This document shows positions 24,718 to 34,210 of a stretch of 64,000 bases of DNA, piece after piece (positions within the stretch are counted from its first letter, which is position 1; the number at the start of each line of letters is the position of its first letter). Source of the stretch: Nocardia alba NBRC 108234. Lineage in GTDB: Bacteria > Actinomycetota > Actinomycetes > Mycobacteriales > Mycobacteriaceae. The notes beneath the pieces were generated by a model. It did not search any database and had not been told where the DNA came from. It was given only the letters and a program-made list of their open reading frames with translations. A program made the translations under genes and the position numbers. The stretch is taken from NCBI RefSeq assembly GCF_001612665.1, contig NZ_BDAX01000034.1:1-64000 (forward strand), written 5' to 3'.

Positions 24718-25227
24718 TCACCGATAGCTGGCATCCGGCACGCGCGGCGGGCACGGCATGCCAGGCGTGGTCTCTATGGAGAAATGCCACCATTCGTTGT
24801 CGAACGTCCGGCACAGCCCCCATCGGTTGCCGTTGTCCTCGAGCCACCGCGCCCCCACCTGCGGGCCCACATCGATGGCGCGGCCGGACACGTGGGTGGA
24901 TTCCTCCGGCGGAAGCACCCAGCGACGGGCCTCCTCTGGGCTGCCGTAGGTGGCCAAGCCGTCCTGCCAGAGCCACAGCTGCTGCTCGTAGGTGCGGCGG
25001 CCGGAGGTAATCGACAACGGCACGTTCTCGGCGTGCGCCTGCTGTTCGGCGAGGGTGTAGGCGGCGGCGAGCGGCGGGTCGAGGCCTTCGGTGCCCGCTG
25101 CCGATCCGAACTGTTCGCGCGGCTCGGGTTGGGCGTCGGCGACGCCGACGCCGATCGCGGTCACGGCCGCGGCGGCCGTGATGGTCACCAGGATCCGGTC
25201 GGTCACGCGGCCACGCACAGTACTCAT
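24718..25227 (-). CDS. Secreted M15 (VanY-like) D-alanyl-D-alanine carboxypeptidase
   Basis: A 169-residue exported peptidase. A signal peptide covers about residues 1-32 (positively charged start, VTITAAAAVTAIGVGVADA). The zinc site is STHVSGRAID (His112, Asp119) and NEWWHF (Glu145, His148), matching the SxHxxGxAxD and ExxWH signatures of VanY/DacB-type enzymes that trim peptidoglycan stem peptides. The last 20 residues, after the 21-bp repeat, appear to come from the inserted islet rather than the original gene; the catalytic residues remain intact. The ABC1-family gene ends 10 bases upstream of its start, so the two may share a transcript. Confidence 0.9.
   Translation of the reverse strand: MSTVRGRVTDRILVTITAAAAVTAIGVGVADAQPEPREQFGSAAGTEGLDPPLAAAYTLAEQQAHAENVPLSITSGRRTYEQQLWLWQDGLATYGSPEEARRWVLPPEESTHVSGRAIDVGPQVGARWLEDNGNRWGLCRTFDNEWWHFSIETTPGMPCPPRVPDASYR
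24781..24801. repeat. 21-bp direct repeat, proximal copy inside the peptidase gene
   Basis: Second copy of the repeat at 22676-22696, located inside the intact M15 peptidase coding region. Sequence to the right belongs to the resident gene. Sequence to the left, 24718-24780, is the replacement 3' end. Confidence 0.85.
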
Positions 25228-25236
25228 CGCTCGATC

Positions 25237-26664
25237 CTATCGAGCGGGCCGGTCGTCGAGACCACGACGCCACTGCTCGATCGCCCGGCCGATCTCGGTC
25301 CGCGGGGGTTCGTCGTAGAGCCATTCGCGGGCGAGCTGATGCCAGTTGGCGGTGACGCGCAGCTGACCGAGGGTGGCGAAGGTGAACAGGTCGGCGCGGC
25401 GGGAGAACACGTGCTCGGGCGGCAACATCTGTTTGTGCATGCCCTGGAAGTCCGACGAACGCGGGTCGACGGCGAGCAACAGTGCGCCGGTGGCCAGTTC
25501 GGGAGTGATCGTGACCTGTTCGTCGAGCAGGTGCCAGCCGGCGGCGGCCCACACGTAGGCCAGGCTCTCGTCCACGGTGACCGTGGATTCGGGATCGATG
25601 ATCCCGCGCCCCGACCACGCCGCGAACAGGTCCTCGCCGCGTCCCTCCGCCGCCGCGCGCAGCACGGAGCGCTCGAACTCGACGTGTGCCGGGTCCATTT
25701 CCTTGTAGAGACCGAAATCGACGAAGGCGAGTTTGCCGTCGGTGGCCAGCAGCACATTGCCCGGATGCGGGTCGCCACAGAACTCGTTGTCGGCGAACAG
25801 CCCGGTGATGTAGAAGCGGTAGATCAATTCACCGAGACGGTCCCGTTCGGCGGCGGGCAGGGTCTGGATGTGCGAAAAGGGATGCCCCTCGACGAAATCG
25901 GTCACCAGCACGTTGTGTGTGCAGAATTGCTCGACGCTGTCGGGCACGGTGATGAAGGGGTGGCCGCGATAGCGGCGCGCGACCCGATGTTGGGTGCGGG
26001 CCTCGCGCTCGTAGTCGAGTTCGCTACGCAGATTGCCGGCCACCTCCTCCAGCACACCGGTGTCGGCCAGGCTCGGCAGCGCCGTTCTGGCCATCCTGCC
26101 GAGAAACTCGAGATTGCTGATATCGGCCTGGACGGCGCGCTCCACCCCGGGATATTTCACCTTGACCGCCACGACGCGCCCGTCGTGCAGTCGGGCTCGG
26201 TGCACCTGACCGATCGACGCCGCCGCGATCGCTGTCTCGCCGAACTCGGCGAAGATGTGCGTCAAGGGACCGAGATCGTCCTCGATCACCTGTCGCATCG
26301 TCGAGAACGGCATCGCGGGCGCCCGGTCCTGCAGCGCCGCGAGCTGAGCCCGGAACTGCTCGCGATGCGCTTCGGGAACGAAGCCGAGATCGAGCACCGA
26401 GCCCATCTGCCCGAGCTTCATCGCCGAGCCCTTCATGCTCCCCAGCACGGCGACGATCTGTTGCGCCTTCATCATCGCCGACCGCTCGGCGAGCACCTCG
26501 CGCGCCTCGTCGGTGCGCCCCACCATCGACAGCCGACGCCCGACCTCCCGCACCGCCTGACCGGCGGCGAACTGACCCAGCTTCGCGCTGCGCGTCGCCC
26601 GGCCTTTCGGCACTCCACCGCTCGCCAACTCCATACCCCTGTCCACGCCTATGCCGTGCGTCAC
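25237..26664 (-). CDS. ABC1/AarF/UbiB family atypical kinase
   Basis: A 475-residue ABC1/UbiB-type protein. It has the family KxGQ helix (MKGSAMKLGQMGSVLD), the alanine-rich loop AAASIGQVHRA, VAVKVKYPG with the ATP-site lysine, and NEFCGDPHPGNVLL plus FVDFG as catalytic and metal-binding loops. UbiB-type proteins assist quinone or other isoprenoid-lipid metabolism and show ATPase activity. In mycobacteria-related species the specific role is unsettled. GTG 26664 is taken as start; ATG 26634 is an in-frame alternative with a poorly spaced ribosome site. Confidence 0.88.
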   Translation of the reverse strand: MTHGIGVDRGMELASGGVPKGRATRSAKLGQFAAGQAVREVGRRLSMVGRTDEAREVLAERSAMMKAQQIVAVLGSMKGSAMKLGQMGSVLDLGFVPEAHREQFRAQLAALQDRAPAMPFSTMRQVIEDDLGPLTHIFAEFGETAIAAASIGQVHRARLHDGRVVAVKVKYPGVERAVQADISNLEFLGRMARTALPSLADTGVLEEVAGNLRSELDYEREARTQHRVARRYRGHPFITVPDSVEQFCTHNVLVTDFVEGHPFSHIQTLPAAERDRLGELIYRFYITGLFADNEFCGDPHPGNVLLATDGKLAFVDFGLYKEMDPAHVEFERSVLRAAAEGRGEDLFAAWSGRGIIDPESTVTVDESLAYVWAAAGWHLLDEQVTITPELATGALLLAVDPRSSDFQGMHKQMLPPEHVFSRRADLFTFATLGQLRVTANWHQLAREWLYDEPPRTEIGRAIEQWRRGLDDRPAR

Positions 26665-26760
26665 ATTACACCGGGCGCGGCAGCCGTCATCTGGGCCTCG
26701 GAACAGCCGAAACCCCGGCGCCCGCCGCAGCAGGGACCGGGGTATCGGAGAGCCGGATGC

Positions 26761-28437
<1,677 letters not shown>

Positions 28438-28549
28438 GGATCGCACTCCTTCGGGCAGGGCGGGCACCGCAGGCACTGCGGAGCACCAGGCAGGGCTGGT
28501 CACAAAGCAATCCGCAGCCTATCGACCACCCACACCCGCACGGCGGTTA

Positions 28550-28609
28550 GGCAACCCTATGTGAGGTTGCCGACCGACCTCGACCATCATCGAGGTTGCA
28601 CGTTCAACC
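28550..28609. promoter_or_regulatory. Two GGTTGC/CAACC palindromes, candidate MarR sites
   Basis: GGCAACC/GGTTGCC at 28550-28571 (8-base gap) and GGTTG/CAACC at 28594-28609 (6-base gap) lie between the divergent fumarase and MarR genes. The second contains TTG-N6-CAA, a spacing common in MarR operators. Control of marR and perhaps fumA is plausible. Confidence 0.45.
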
Positions 28610-28694
28610 CAAACGGTGCTACCCATTCTCCGGGCGGTGGCGGGAGCGCACCGTTCAATCCGAAGCCTGCACCTTCAGAATCTGGAGCTCGATC

Positions 28695-29204
28695 GTGACC
28701 GATCCACAGTGGCTCGATGATGTCGAAATGCGTGCCTGGCTGGGCTATGTCCGCACCCGCGACCTGATCGCCGCGGCGATCGGGCGCGATGCCGGCCGGG
28801 CGGCGAACCTGAGCTACGTCGAGTATTCCGTCCTGGTCTATCTCGCCGACGCGCCGGGACAACGACTCACCTTCGCCGACCTCGCCGGGGCGCTCGAATG
28901 GTCGCAGAGCCGCCTTTCCCACCAGATCACCCGCATGCAGAAGCGTGGTCTGGTCTCGCGCGAAACGATGCCGCACGACCAGCGCCGGACCGTGGCCAAA
29001 CTGACCCCGGCCGGCGGACAATTGCTCATCACCGCCGCGCCCGCCCATGTGCGCAGCGTGCGCGAGCACATGATCGATGTGCTCGATCGCGACCAGCTCG
29101 CGACGCTCGCGGAGATCTACGACGTACTCGTCGATCATCATCGCGGCACGAAGCCGACCGCACCGGTCGGCCGACTGCAGACCGCGGCGCCCGGCGAGGA
29201 CTAG
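28695..29204 (+). CDS. MarR-family transcriptional regulator
   Basis: A 169-residue winged-helix regulator. The DNA-binding part is YSVLVYLADAPGQRLTFADLAGALEWSQSRLSHQITRMQKRGLVSRE, followed by the wing MPHDQRRTVAKLTPAG and dimerisation helices. GTG 28695 has GGAG 8 bases upstream; an ORF extension to 28596 lacks a site and would cover the palindromes. Members sense small aromatic ligands or oxidants. The target here is probably its own promoter and the divergent fumA region. Its last codons overlap the convergent lipoprotein gene by 4 bases. Confidence 0.88.
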   Translation: MTDPQWLDDVEMRAWLGYVRTRDLIAAAIGRDAGRAANLSYVEYSVLVYLADAPGQRLTFADLAGALEWSQSRLSHQITRMQKRGLVSRETMPHDQRRTVAKLTPAGGQLLITAAPAHVRSVREHMIDVLDRDQLATLAEIYDVLVDHHRGTKPTAPVGRLQTAAPGED

Positions 29205-29674
29205 GAGCCCGCGCTGCCGCCCCCGCCGGAGGAGTCGGGGCGGGCCTTGCCCAATCCACCGCGCGCGACGGTGCCGCCATCGGTGGGTGCGCCGCGATCG
29301 AACACCTCGCCGGTGGTCGGCCGCAGAAAACTACCCGCCGCGAGGGCGACCGCGACGCCGATCGCCGGGTACACGAAGGTGTCGGTGTGCTGATACCAGA
29401 AGCGCGAGTGCGTGCTCGAGCCGGTGTCGCACCGGTCGTCGGCCACCCGGACATTGGTCGTCTTGTCCACACAGACGCCCACCGCGGCCGACTTGGCGGC
29501 GGTCGTGGTGGGCGTGGCCGACCGCGATGTCGTCAACGGGGGTTTCGACGTGGTCGTGAGCGTGGCCGACGCCGCGCGCGGTGCGGGTTTCGGTGTGGCG
29601 CTGCCACATCCGGCCGAGACCAGCGCCACCGCCACCACGGCGGGCAGCGTGTAGGACACGCTGCGCGACATCAT
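29201..29674 (-). CDS. Secreted lipoprotein of unknown function
   Basis: A 157-residue protein with a lipoprotein signal: VAVALVSAGCGS, with Cys at the lipobox, so it should be anchored to the outer face of the plasma membrane. A Thr/Ala/Pro/Lys-rich low-complexity stretch follows. The C-terminal half has two cysteines (GVCVDKTT, DRCDTGSST), a tyrosine-rich segment and a hydrophobic stretch (YPAIGVAVALAAGSFL) that may form a second membrane helix, ending in a Gly/Ser-rich tail. I do not recognise a family. It lies between the MarR gene and mftD but shares no evident promoter with either. Confidence 0.7.
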   Translation of the reverse strand: MMSRSVSYTLPAVVAVALVSAGCGSATPKPAPRAASATLTTTSKPPLTTSRSATPTTTAAKSAAVGVCVDKTTNVRVADDRCDTGSSTHSRFWYQHTDTFVYPAIGVAVALAAGSFLRPTTGEVFDRGAPTDGGTVARGGLGKARPDSSGGGGSAGS

Positions 29675-29754
29675 GATTCGCCGTCGCGAACCCTCGATCT
29701 CCGAAACCACACCCACGGAACTCCCCCTCGGACGACGCTGACCAACCCTCGATA

Positions 29755-30999
29755 TTAACCAGTCGCGGCGCCGCTCACGACTGTTCCATTGGTCGTGAAA
29801 TCTTTGTTGCCGGAATCCCGTTGACCCGAATCGACGCCCAACGCGCGTTCGAAGCCGGCGGGCACGATGATGTCGTCGCGGGTCAGGTCGGTGATCGAGG
29901 TCTTGCGCAGACCCAGCAACGCGGAATCGATGCCGCCACGCAGGATGTCGAGAACGTTCTCGACACCGGCCTGGCCGTTGGCCGCCAGGCCCCACAGGGA
30001 GGCGCGCCCGATCAGCACCGCGCGCGCACCGAGCGCCACGGCCTTGACGACATCACTGCCACGCCGGATGCCGCCGTCGAGCAGTACCTCGACCTGGTCA
30101 CCGACCGCGTCGGCGAGCACCGGCAGGGCGCGGATGGCGGCGGGGGTGCCGTCCAGATTGTTGCCGCCGTGATTGGACACCGAGATGCCGGCGACGCCCG
30201 CGTCGACGGCGCGCAGGGCGTCGTCGACCCGCATCACGCCCTTGAGCAGCACCGGGCCGTCCCACTGCGCACAGATCCAGGCGACATCGTCCCAATCCGG
30301 TGCCGGTGTCTGCATCCATTCGCCGTAGGCGCCGAAGAATCCGGGGGCCGCGCCGCCGCCGATCGACATATTGGGCGCGGTGAGGTCGGGAATGCTGCCC
30401 GAGCGCAGGTAGGTCGCCAGCCAGCGGGGCCGCGCGAGGGTCTGCGGCGCGAATTTCAGCATCGTGCGCAGGTTCAGCGATTCCGGGATCACCGGGCTGC
30501 CCCAGTCGCGACCGTGCGAGAACGACCAGTCCAGGGTGAGGATCAGGCCCACCGCGCCTGCCTTCTTCGCCCTGGCCATCCGCTCGAGGATCTGATCCTT
30601 GTTGCCGCACCAGTACAGCTGGAACAGCGTGGCCGGGTTGGCCGCGATGACATCCTCGACGGGCTTGCTCGCGAAGGAGCTGAGCCCCATGGCGATACCG
30701 CGGGCCGCCGCGGCGCGGGCGACGGCGACCTCGCCGTCGGGGTGCACCGCCTGCACGCCGGTCGGCGAGATGAGCACCGGCATGGACACGTGCTGCCCGA
30801 GCACCGTGGTCGCTTGGTCACGGTCACCGATCGGGCCCGCGCAGTGCGGGGCGAAACCGAGTTCGGTGAACGCGGTCTGGTTGTCTTCGATGGTCTGTCC
30901 GCGTTCCGATCCGGCGATCAGCGCGCCGTACACCGACTTCGGCAGGCGCTTGCGGGCGCGCCGCTGCGCCTCGGCGACGGTTTCGAACCAGGTATTCAT
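29755..30999 (-). CDS. mftD: Pre-mycofactocin synthase MftD
   Basis: A 414-residue FMN-dependent alpha-hydroxy-acid-oxidase-fold protein. It matches MftD closely: WFETVAEAQRRARKRLPKSVYGALI at the N-terminus, SPTGVQAVHPDGEVAVARAAAARG, DWSFSHGRDWGSP, ISVSNHGGNNLDGTPA and LLDGGIRRGSDVVKA. MftD oxidatively deaminates the cyclised Val-Tyr precursor (AHDP) to pre-mycofactocin, the redox-active form. This profile is more specific than a generic lactate-dehydrogenase call. Its ATG overlaps the mftE stop by 4 bases. The C-terminus is about 20 residues longer than in M. smegmatis, with a Gly/Ser/Thr-rich end. No mftA/B/C is next to it. Confidence 0.9.
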   Translation of the reverse strand: MNTWFETVAEAQRRARKRLPKSVYGALIAGSERGQTIEDNQTAFTELGFAPHCAGPIGDRDQATTVLGQHVSMPVLISPTGVQAVHPDGEVAVARAAAARGIAMGLSSFASKPVEDVIAANPATLFQLYWCGNKDQILERMARAKKAGAVGLILTLDWSFSHGRDWGSPVIPESLNLRTMLKFAPQTLARPRWLATYLRSGSIPDLTAPNMSIGGGAAPGFFGAYGEWMQTPAPDWDDVAWICAQWDGPVLLKGVMRVDDALRAVDAGVAGISVSNHGGNNLDGTPAAIRALPVLADAVGDQVEVLLDGGIRRGSDVVKAVALGARAVLIGRASLWGLAANGQAGVENVLDILRGGIDSALLGLRKTSITDLTRDDIIVPAGFERALGVDSGQRDSGNKDFTTNGTVVSGAATG

Positions 31000-31697
31000 C
31001 GGGGTCCTTCCTCACGATCCTGCGGCCACCATCGGCGCAGGTCTTCCAGCAATGCGGTAGTGGCGGCTGTCACCAGGTCGGCGCCTTCCTCGGCGCTGGA
31101 TCCGGTGGGGTCGCCGAGAATTCCGTTGGGGCTGACCGCGCGCACGCCGCCCGCGCGCAGCAGTGGCAGCAGTTCGGTCAGCGGGCGGCGGTCCCCCGGT
31201 TCGGCCAGCTCCGCGCGGACCAGGGCCGGGTTCAGCGCGAGCTGGATCGAGGTCTCCGTGCGCCCGGCGTGCGGGTCGCCGCCGTAGCCGGGCGAGAAGA
31301 GCCGCACATCGCGCGACTCCGTGCGCAGCAGCGCGACGGCTCGGCGCAGCGCTTCCATGTTGCCGCCGTGCCCGTTGACCAGCACGATCCGCGCGAAGGT
31401 ATCCGTGGCGGAACGGCACAGTTCGACGACGAGCAGTTCCAGCGCCGCCTGCCCGATCGACAAGGTGCCGGCGAATCCCGCGTGCTCGCCGCTGGCCCCG
31501 TAGGCCACGGTCGGCGCGATGAGGAGCTCGCCACACTCGGCCGCGGCCCGACGGCACACCGCCGCCGCGATATCGCTGTCGGTCGACAGCGGCAGGTGGG
31601 GGCCGTGCTGCTCGGTCGCGCCGAGCGGGATGAGCAGGATCACTCCCGCGGCGGCGCGCACACCCGCCTCGGGCGATGTGAGGTGCGCCACGAACAT
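30996..31697 (-). CDS. mftE: Mycofactocin peptidase MftE (creatininase family)
   Basis: A 233-residue creatininase-fold amidohydrolase. Metal-binding elements are IPLGATEQHGPHLPLSTD, ASGEHAGFAGTLS and LVNGHGGNMEALRRA. MftE releases the C-terminal Val-Tyr unit from the modified MftA peptide. ATG 31697 is preferred; the in-frame ATG at 31733 would place the palindromic operator inside the coding sequence. It overlaps mftD by 4 bases and is divergent from mftR, as expected for a mycofactocin locus. Confidence 0.85.
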   Translation of the reverse strand: MFVAHLTSPEAGVRAAAGVILLIPLGATEQHGPHLPLSTDSDIAAAVCRRAAAECGELLIAPTVAYGASGEHAGFAGTLSIGQAALELLVVELCRSATDTFARIVLVNGHGGNMEALRRAVALLRTESRDVRLFSPGYGGDPHAGRTETSIQLALNPALVRAELAEPGDRRPLTELLPLLRAGGVRAVSPNGILGDPTGSSAEEGADLVTAATTALLEDLRRWWPQDREEGPR

Positions 31698-31712
31698 GGC
31701 GCCAACATTAAC

Positions 31713-31725
31713 GTCAGTCACTGAC
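31713..31725. promoter_or_regulatory. GTCAGTCACTGAC palindrome, probable MftR operator
   Basis: Two perfect 6-bp arms, GTCAGT and ACTGAC, around a single central base, placed between divergent mftE and mftR in an AT-richer stretch. TetR-family regulators such as MftR typically bind such dyads in the shared promoter. Confidence 0.6.
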
Positions 31726-31773
31726 ATAATCAATAGTTCGTTCGGGTCGAATACCCCTCTCTATCCTGTATCC

Positions 31774-32400
31774 ATGTCCGCCCCGCCTTCGCGCGCACCG
31801 ATGTCGACCCCGAAGCAGCCGGGGCACCGCGGGCGTCCGCCGCGCACCACGCGACGCCAGCTCGAGGTGATCGCGATGAAACTGTTCGCCGAGCACGGGT
31901 TCGACGACGTCACCGTCGAACGCATCGCCGCCGAGGCCGGGGTGAGCGAGCGCACCTTCTTCCGCTACTTCCCCACCAAGGCCGAGGTGCTGTGGCACCA
32001 GTTCGACAACGAGGTCGACGACCTGCGCGCCGCGTTCGCCGCCGTCCCCGCCGACGAGCCGATGATGGCGGCGGTGCGCCGAATCGTGGTGACGGCCAAC
32101 AGATATCGCCCCGAGGACATTCCCGAACTGCGCACCAGAATGCGGCTCGTCTCCGGGGTTCCCGCCCTGTCGGCGGGCGCGGGGGCGCACTACGACGCGT
32201 GGGAACACGCCGTCGGCGAGTTCGCCGCGAGCCGCCTCGGCGCGGATGCGGGCGAGCTGATTCCCCTCGCCATCGGGCGCACCACCCTGGCCGCCGCGCG
32301 GGCCGCGTTCGATGCCTGGCTCGAGCGTGGCGACACCGACCTGACCGTGTATCTCGACCGGGCCCTGCGCGCGCTGGAACGCGGGTTCGCCCCGGAATAG
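31774..32400 (+). CDS. mftR: TetR-family mycofactocin regulator MftR
   Basis: A 208-residue TetR-type repressor. The helix-turn-helix is in LFAEHGFDDVTVERIAAEAGVSERTFFRYFPTKAEVL, a form with FFRYFPTK characteristic of MftR. The ligand-binding half is helical with RYRPEDIPELRTRMRLVSGVPAL. It is divergent from mftE, with the palindrome between. A TATCCT box ends 6 bases before the ATG, suggesting a leaderless mRNA. MftR of M. smegmatis responds to long-chain acyl-CoAs; the same may hold here. Confidence 0.85.
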   Translation: MSAPPSRAPMSTPKQPGHRGRPPRTTRRQLEVIAMKLFAEHGFDDVTVERIAAEAGVSERTFFRYFPTKAEVLWHQFDNEVDDLRAAFAAVPADEPMMAAVRRIVVTANRYRPEDIPELRTRMRLVSGVPALSAGAGAHYDAWEHAVGEFAASRLGADAGELIPLAIGRTTLAAARAAFDAWLERGDTDLTVYLDRALRALERGFAPE

Positions 32401-32413
32401 CCGGGAGCGCCAC

Positions 32414-32440
32414 GTTTGGGCAGCACCGGGGAGGGGGTAT
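32414..32440 (+). promoter_or_regulatory. Sigma-F/sigma-B-like promoter of the stressosome operon
   Basis: GTTT at 32414-32417 and GGGTAT at 32435-32440 are separated by 17 bases, a good match to the GTTT-N(15-17)-GGGTAT pattern of actinobacterial general-stress sigma factors. It lies 70 bases upstream of the rsbR start. It would let the stress sigma factor drive expression of its own signalling genes. Confidence 0.6.
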
Positions 32441-32510
32441 GAGTAGGCTCAGGCTCAGCGCGCGCTGTGCGCACCGAAAACGTCCGTCGTCGAAAGGGGC
32501 AGGGGTTTCC

Positions 32511-33416
32511 ATGTCCGAGGTGTCCACGAGTCTTTCGGCGGATTCGCTGCCGGCGCAACCGCTCGACAATCTGCTCCCGCAGCTGGTCGAGCACCTGCGG
32601 CAGAACCGCACCGGGCTGCGGGAAGAGTGGGCACGGCGCATCACCGAAGCCGAACTGCTGACCGCGATGACCCCGGAGGAGATCTTCTCCGAGGCGACGT
32701 CGATGTACGACAACTATGTCGAGGTGCTCGTCACCGGTAGCGTCGAGGCGCTGCAGGCCTACGCTCGCGACCTGTCCGAGCGCATCATTCCGCGAGGCGT
32801 CGAGACCGACGAGGTCATCGGCATCGTGCTGCTGCTGCGCGATGTGCTGGCCCGCAGCCTCTTCGAGAAGTACCAGTCCAACTTCGAGCTGCTCAATCGT
32901 GTGCTCGACGCCTACGAGCCTGCCGCCAACCGCATCGCCAACACCGTGGCCGTGTCGTTCGTGCAGGAGCGCGAGCGCGTCATCAGCCGTCAGCAAGAGG
33001 CCATCCGCGAGCTGTCCACCCCGGTGCTGCAGGTCCGCGAGCAGCTGCTCATCCTGCCGATCATCGGCGTACTCGACTCCCAGCGCGCCCGCCAGCTCAC
33101 CGAGCAGCTGCTGCGCGCCATTCGCGCCAACCGCGCCAAGGTGGTCGTCATCGACATCACCGGTGTGCCCGCGATCGACTCCGTGGTGGCCAACCACCTC
33201 GTGCAGACCGTCGACGCGTCCGGCCTGATGGGCGCCAGCGTGATCATCACCGGCCTGTCCTCGGAGATCGCGCTGACCCTGGTGACCATCGGCCTCGATC
33301 TGTCCAAGATGAACGCGGTCGGCGACCTCCAGGGCGGTATCGAAGAGGCCGAGCGGCTGCTCGGGTACGAGGTCTCCCGGGTCACCGAGCGCTTGAGCGA
33401 GCGGGACGGGCGCTGA
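32511..33416 (+). CDS. rsbR: RsbR-type stressosome protein (co-antagonist)
   Basis: A 301-residue RsbR paralogue. The N-terminal half (about 20-155) is the helical non-heme-globin-like sensor domain, here with EEWARRITEAELL and YDNYVEVLVTG. A short linker helix and a STAS domain (about 165-285) follow, with PVLQVREQLLILPIIGVLDSQRA and VVIDITGVPAIDSVVANHL. RsbR proteins form the stressosome core with RsbS and hold RsbT until stress phosphorylates them. ATG 32511 follows AAAGGGG. First gene of a five-gene same-strand set. Confidence 0.9.
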   Translation: MSEVSTSLSADSLPAQPLDNLLPQLVEHLRQNRTGLREEWARRITEAELLTAMTPEEIFSEATSMYDNYVEVLVTGSVEALQAYARDLSERIIPRGVETDEVIGIVLLLRDVLARSLFEKYQSNFELLNRVLDAYEPAANRIANTVAVSFVQERERVISRQQEAIRELSTPVLQVREQLLILPIIGVLDSQRARQLTEQLLRAIRANRAKVVVIDITGVPAIDSVVANHLVQTVDASGLMGASVIITGLSSEIALTLVTIGLDLSKMNAVGDLQGGIEEAERLLGYEVSRVTERLSERDGR

Positions 33417-33426
33417 CCAAGCCACC

Positions 33427-33807
33427 ATGCCGGTACCTATTCTCAAGCAGGGCACCTACCTGATCGCCTCGGTGCAGTCGGCCCTGACCGACGCCGACAC
33501 CGAGCGGCTACAGGACGACCTGATGAAGCAGGTCAGTCGCTACCGCGCGACCGGCATCATCGTCGACGTCACGGCCATCGATGTGATGGACTCCTTCGCC
33601 GCGCGCTCGTTGCGCACCATCGCGCACATGACCCAGTTGCGCGGTGCCGAGACCGTCATCGTCGGACTGCAACCCGAAGTCGCCTTCGCCATGGTGCAAC
33701 TCGGCCTGACATTCGAAGACATGCACACCGCGCTGGACCTCGAGGAAGGCCTCTCCTGGCTGAATCGGCACCCGCGGCGACGAGACGGTCGCGACAGTGG
33801 CCGCTGA
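33427..33807 (+). CDS. rsbS: RsbS stressosome scaffold (STAS protein)
   Basis: A 126-residue single-domain STAS protein. It matches RsbS: PVPILKQGTYLIASVQSALTDAD, then GIIVDVTAIDVMDSFAARSLRTIAHM with the phosphorylatable serine in MDSF. RsbS anchors RsbT in the stressosome; phosphorylation by RsbT releases the kinase. It begins 10 bases after rsbR and overlaps rsbT by 11 bases, indicating coupled translation and matched amounts. The C-terminus adds a short Arg/Asp-rich tail. Confidence 0.92.
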   Translation: MPVPILKQGTYLIASVQSALTDADTERLQDDLMKQVSRYRATGIIVDVTAIDVMDSFAARSLRTIAHMTQLRGAETVIVGLQPEVAFAMVQLGLTFEDMHTALDLEEGLSWLNRHPRRRDGRDSGR

Positions 33808-34210
33808 TCAAGTGGCGATCGCGGTCAAGGTCTCCGAGGACATCGTCACCGCCCGGCAGGCCGGTAGCGAGTTGGCCGGTGACCTCGGTTTCACCCTCAC
33901 CGACCGCACCATGATCTCCACCGCCATCTCCGAAATCGCTCGCAACATCACCAGTTACGCGGGAAGCGGCGAGATCAGGCTGCTCATCGACTTGCGCGAG
34001 GGTCGCCGCGCGCTCGTCATCCAAGCCGAGGACCAGGGTCCCGGCATCCGCGATATTCCCCGCGCGCTGGAAGACGGCTATTCCACCGGCCGCGGACTCG
34101 GACTCGGACTGCCCGGCGCGCGCAGGCTGATGGACCGGCTCACCATCGATTCCGCCCCGGGCCGCGGGACGTTGATCGAGATGTGGAAGTGGGTACCCGA
34201 CGTTGCATGA
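33797..34210 (+). CDS. rsbT: RsbT serine kinase / switch protein
   Basis: A 137-residue GHKL kinase. The N box is STAISEIARNITSYA, the G1 box EDQGPGI and the G2 region STGRGLGLGLPGARRLMD. RsbT phosphorylates RsbS and RsbR, then leaves the stressosome to activate an RsbU-type phosphatase. It starts at GTG 33797 inside the end of rsbS and its stop overlaps the start of the next gene. All residues needed for ATP binding are present. Confidence 0.93.
   Translation: MAADQVAIAVKVSEDIVTARQAGSELAGDLGFTLTDRTMISTAISEIARNITSYAGSGEIRLLIDLREGRRALVIQAEDQGPGIRDIPRALEDGYSTGRGLGLGLPGARRLMDRLTIDSAPGRGTLIEMWKWVPDVA

Larger units (their letters stand above)
22676..24801. mobile_element. 2.1 kb integrase-less islet in an M15 peptidase gene
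   Basis: The segment is bounded by perfect 21-bp direct repeats at 22676-22696 and 24781-24801, both encoding DNEWWHF on the minus strand. Between them are a HEPN-motif gene, a Fic toxin and its antitoxin, all on the minus strand and visibly less GC-rich than flanking genes. The islet also supplies a substitute 3' end to the peptidase gene, which is how site-specific integrating elements preserve their target. No integrase, transposase or replication gene is present, so mobilisation would need an enzyme from elsewhere. Local duplication followed by divergence is a weaker alternative. Confidence 0.7.

Noticed and set aside
29755..30999. L-lactate dehydrogenase (LldD) annotation for the FMN enzyme
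   Set aside because: The N-terminal WFETVAEAQRRARKRLPKSVYG and DWSFSHGRDWGSP segments and the overlap with mftE fit MftD specifically.
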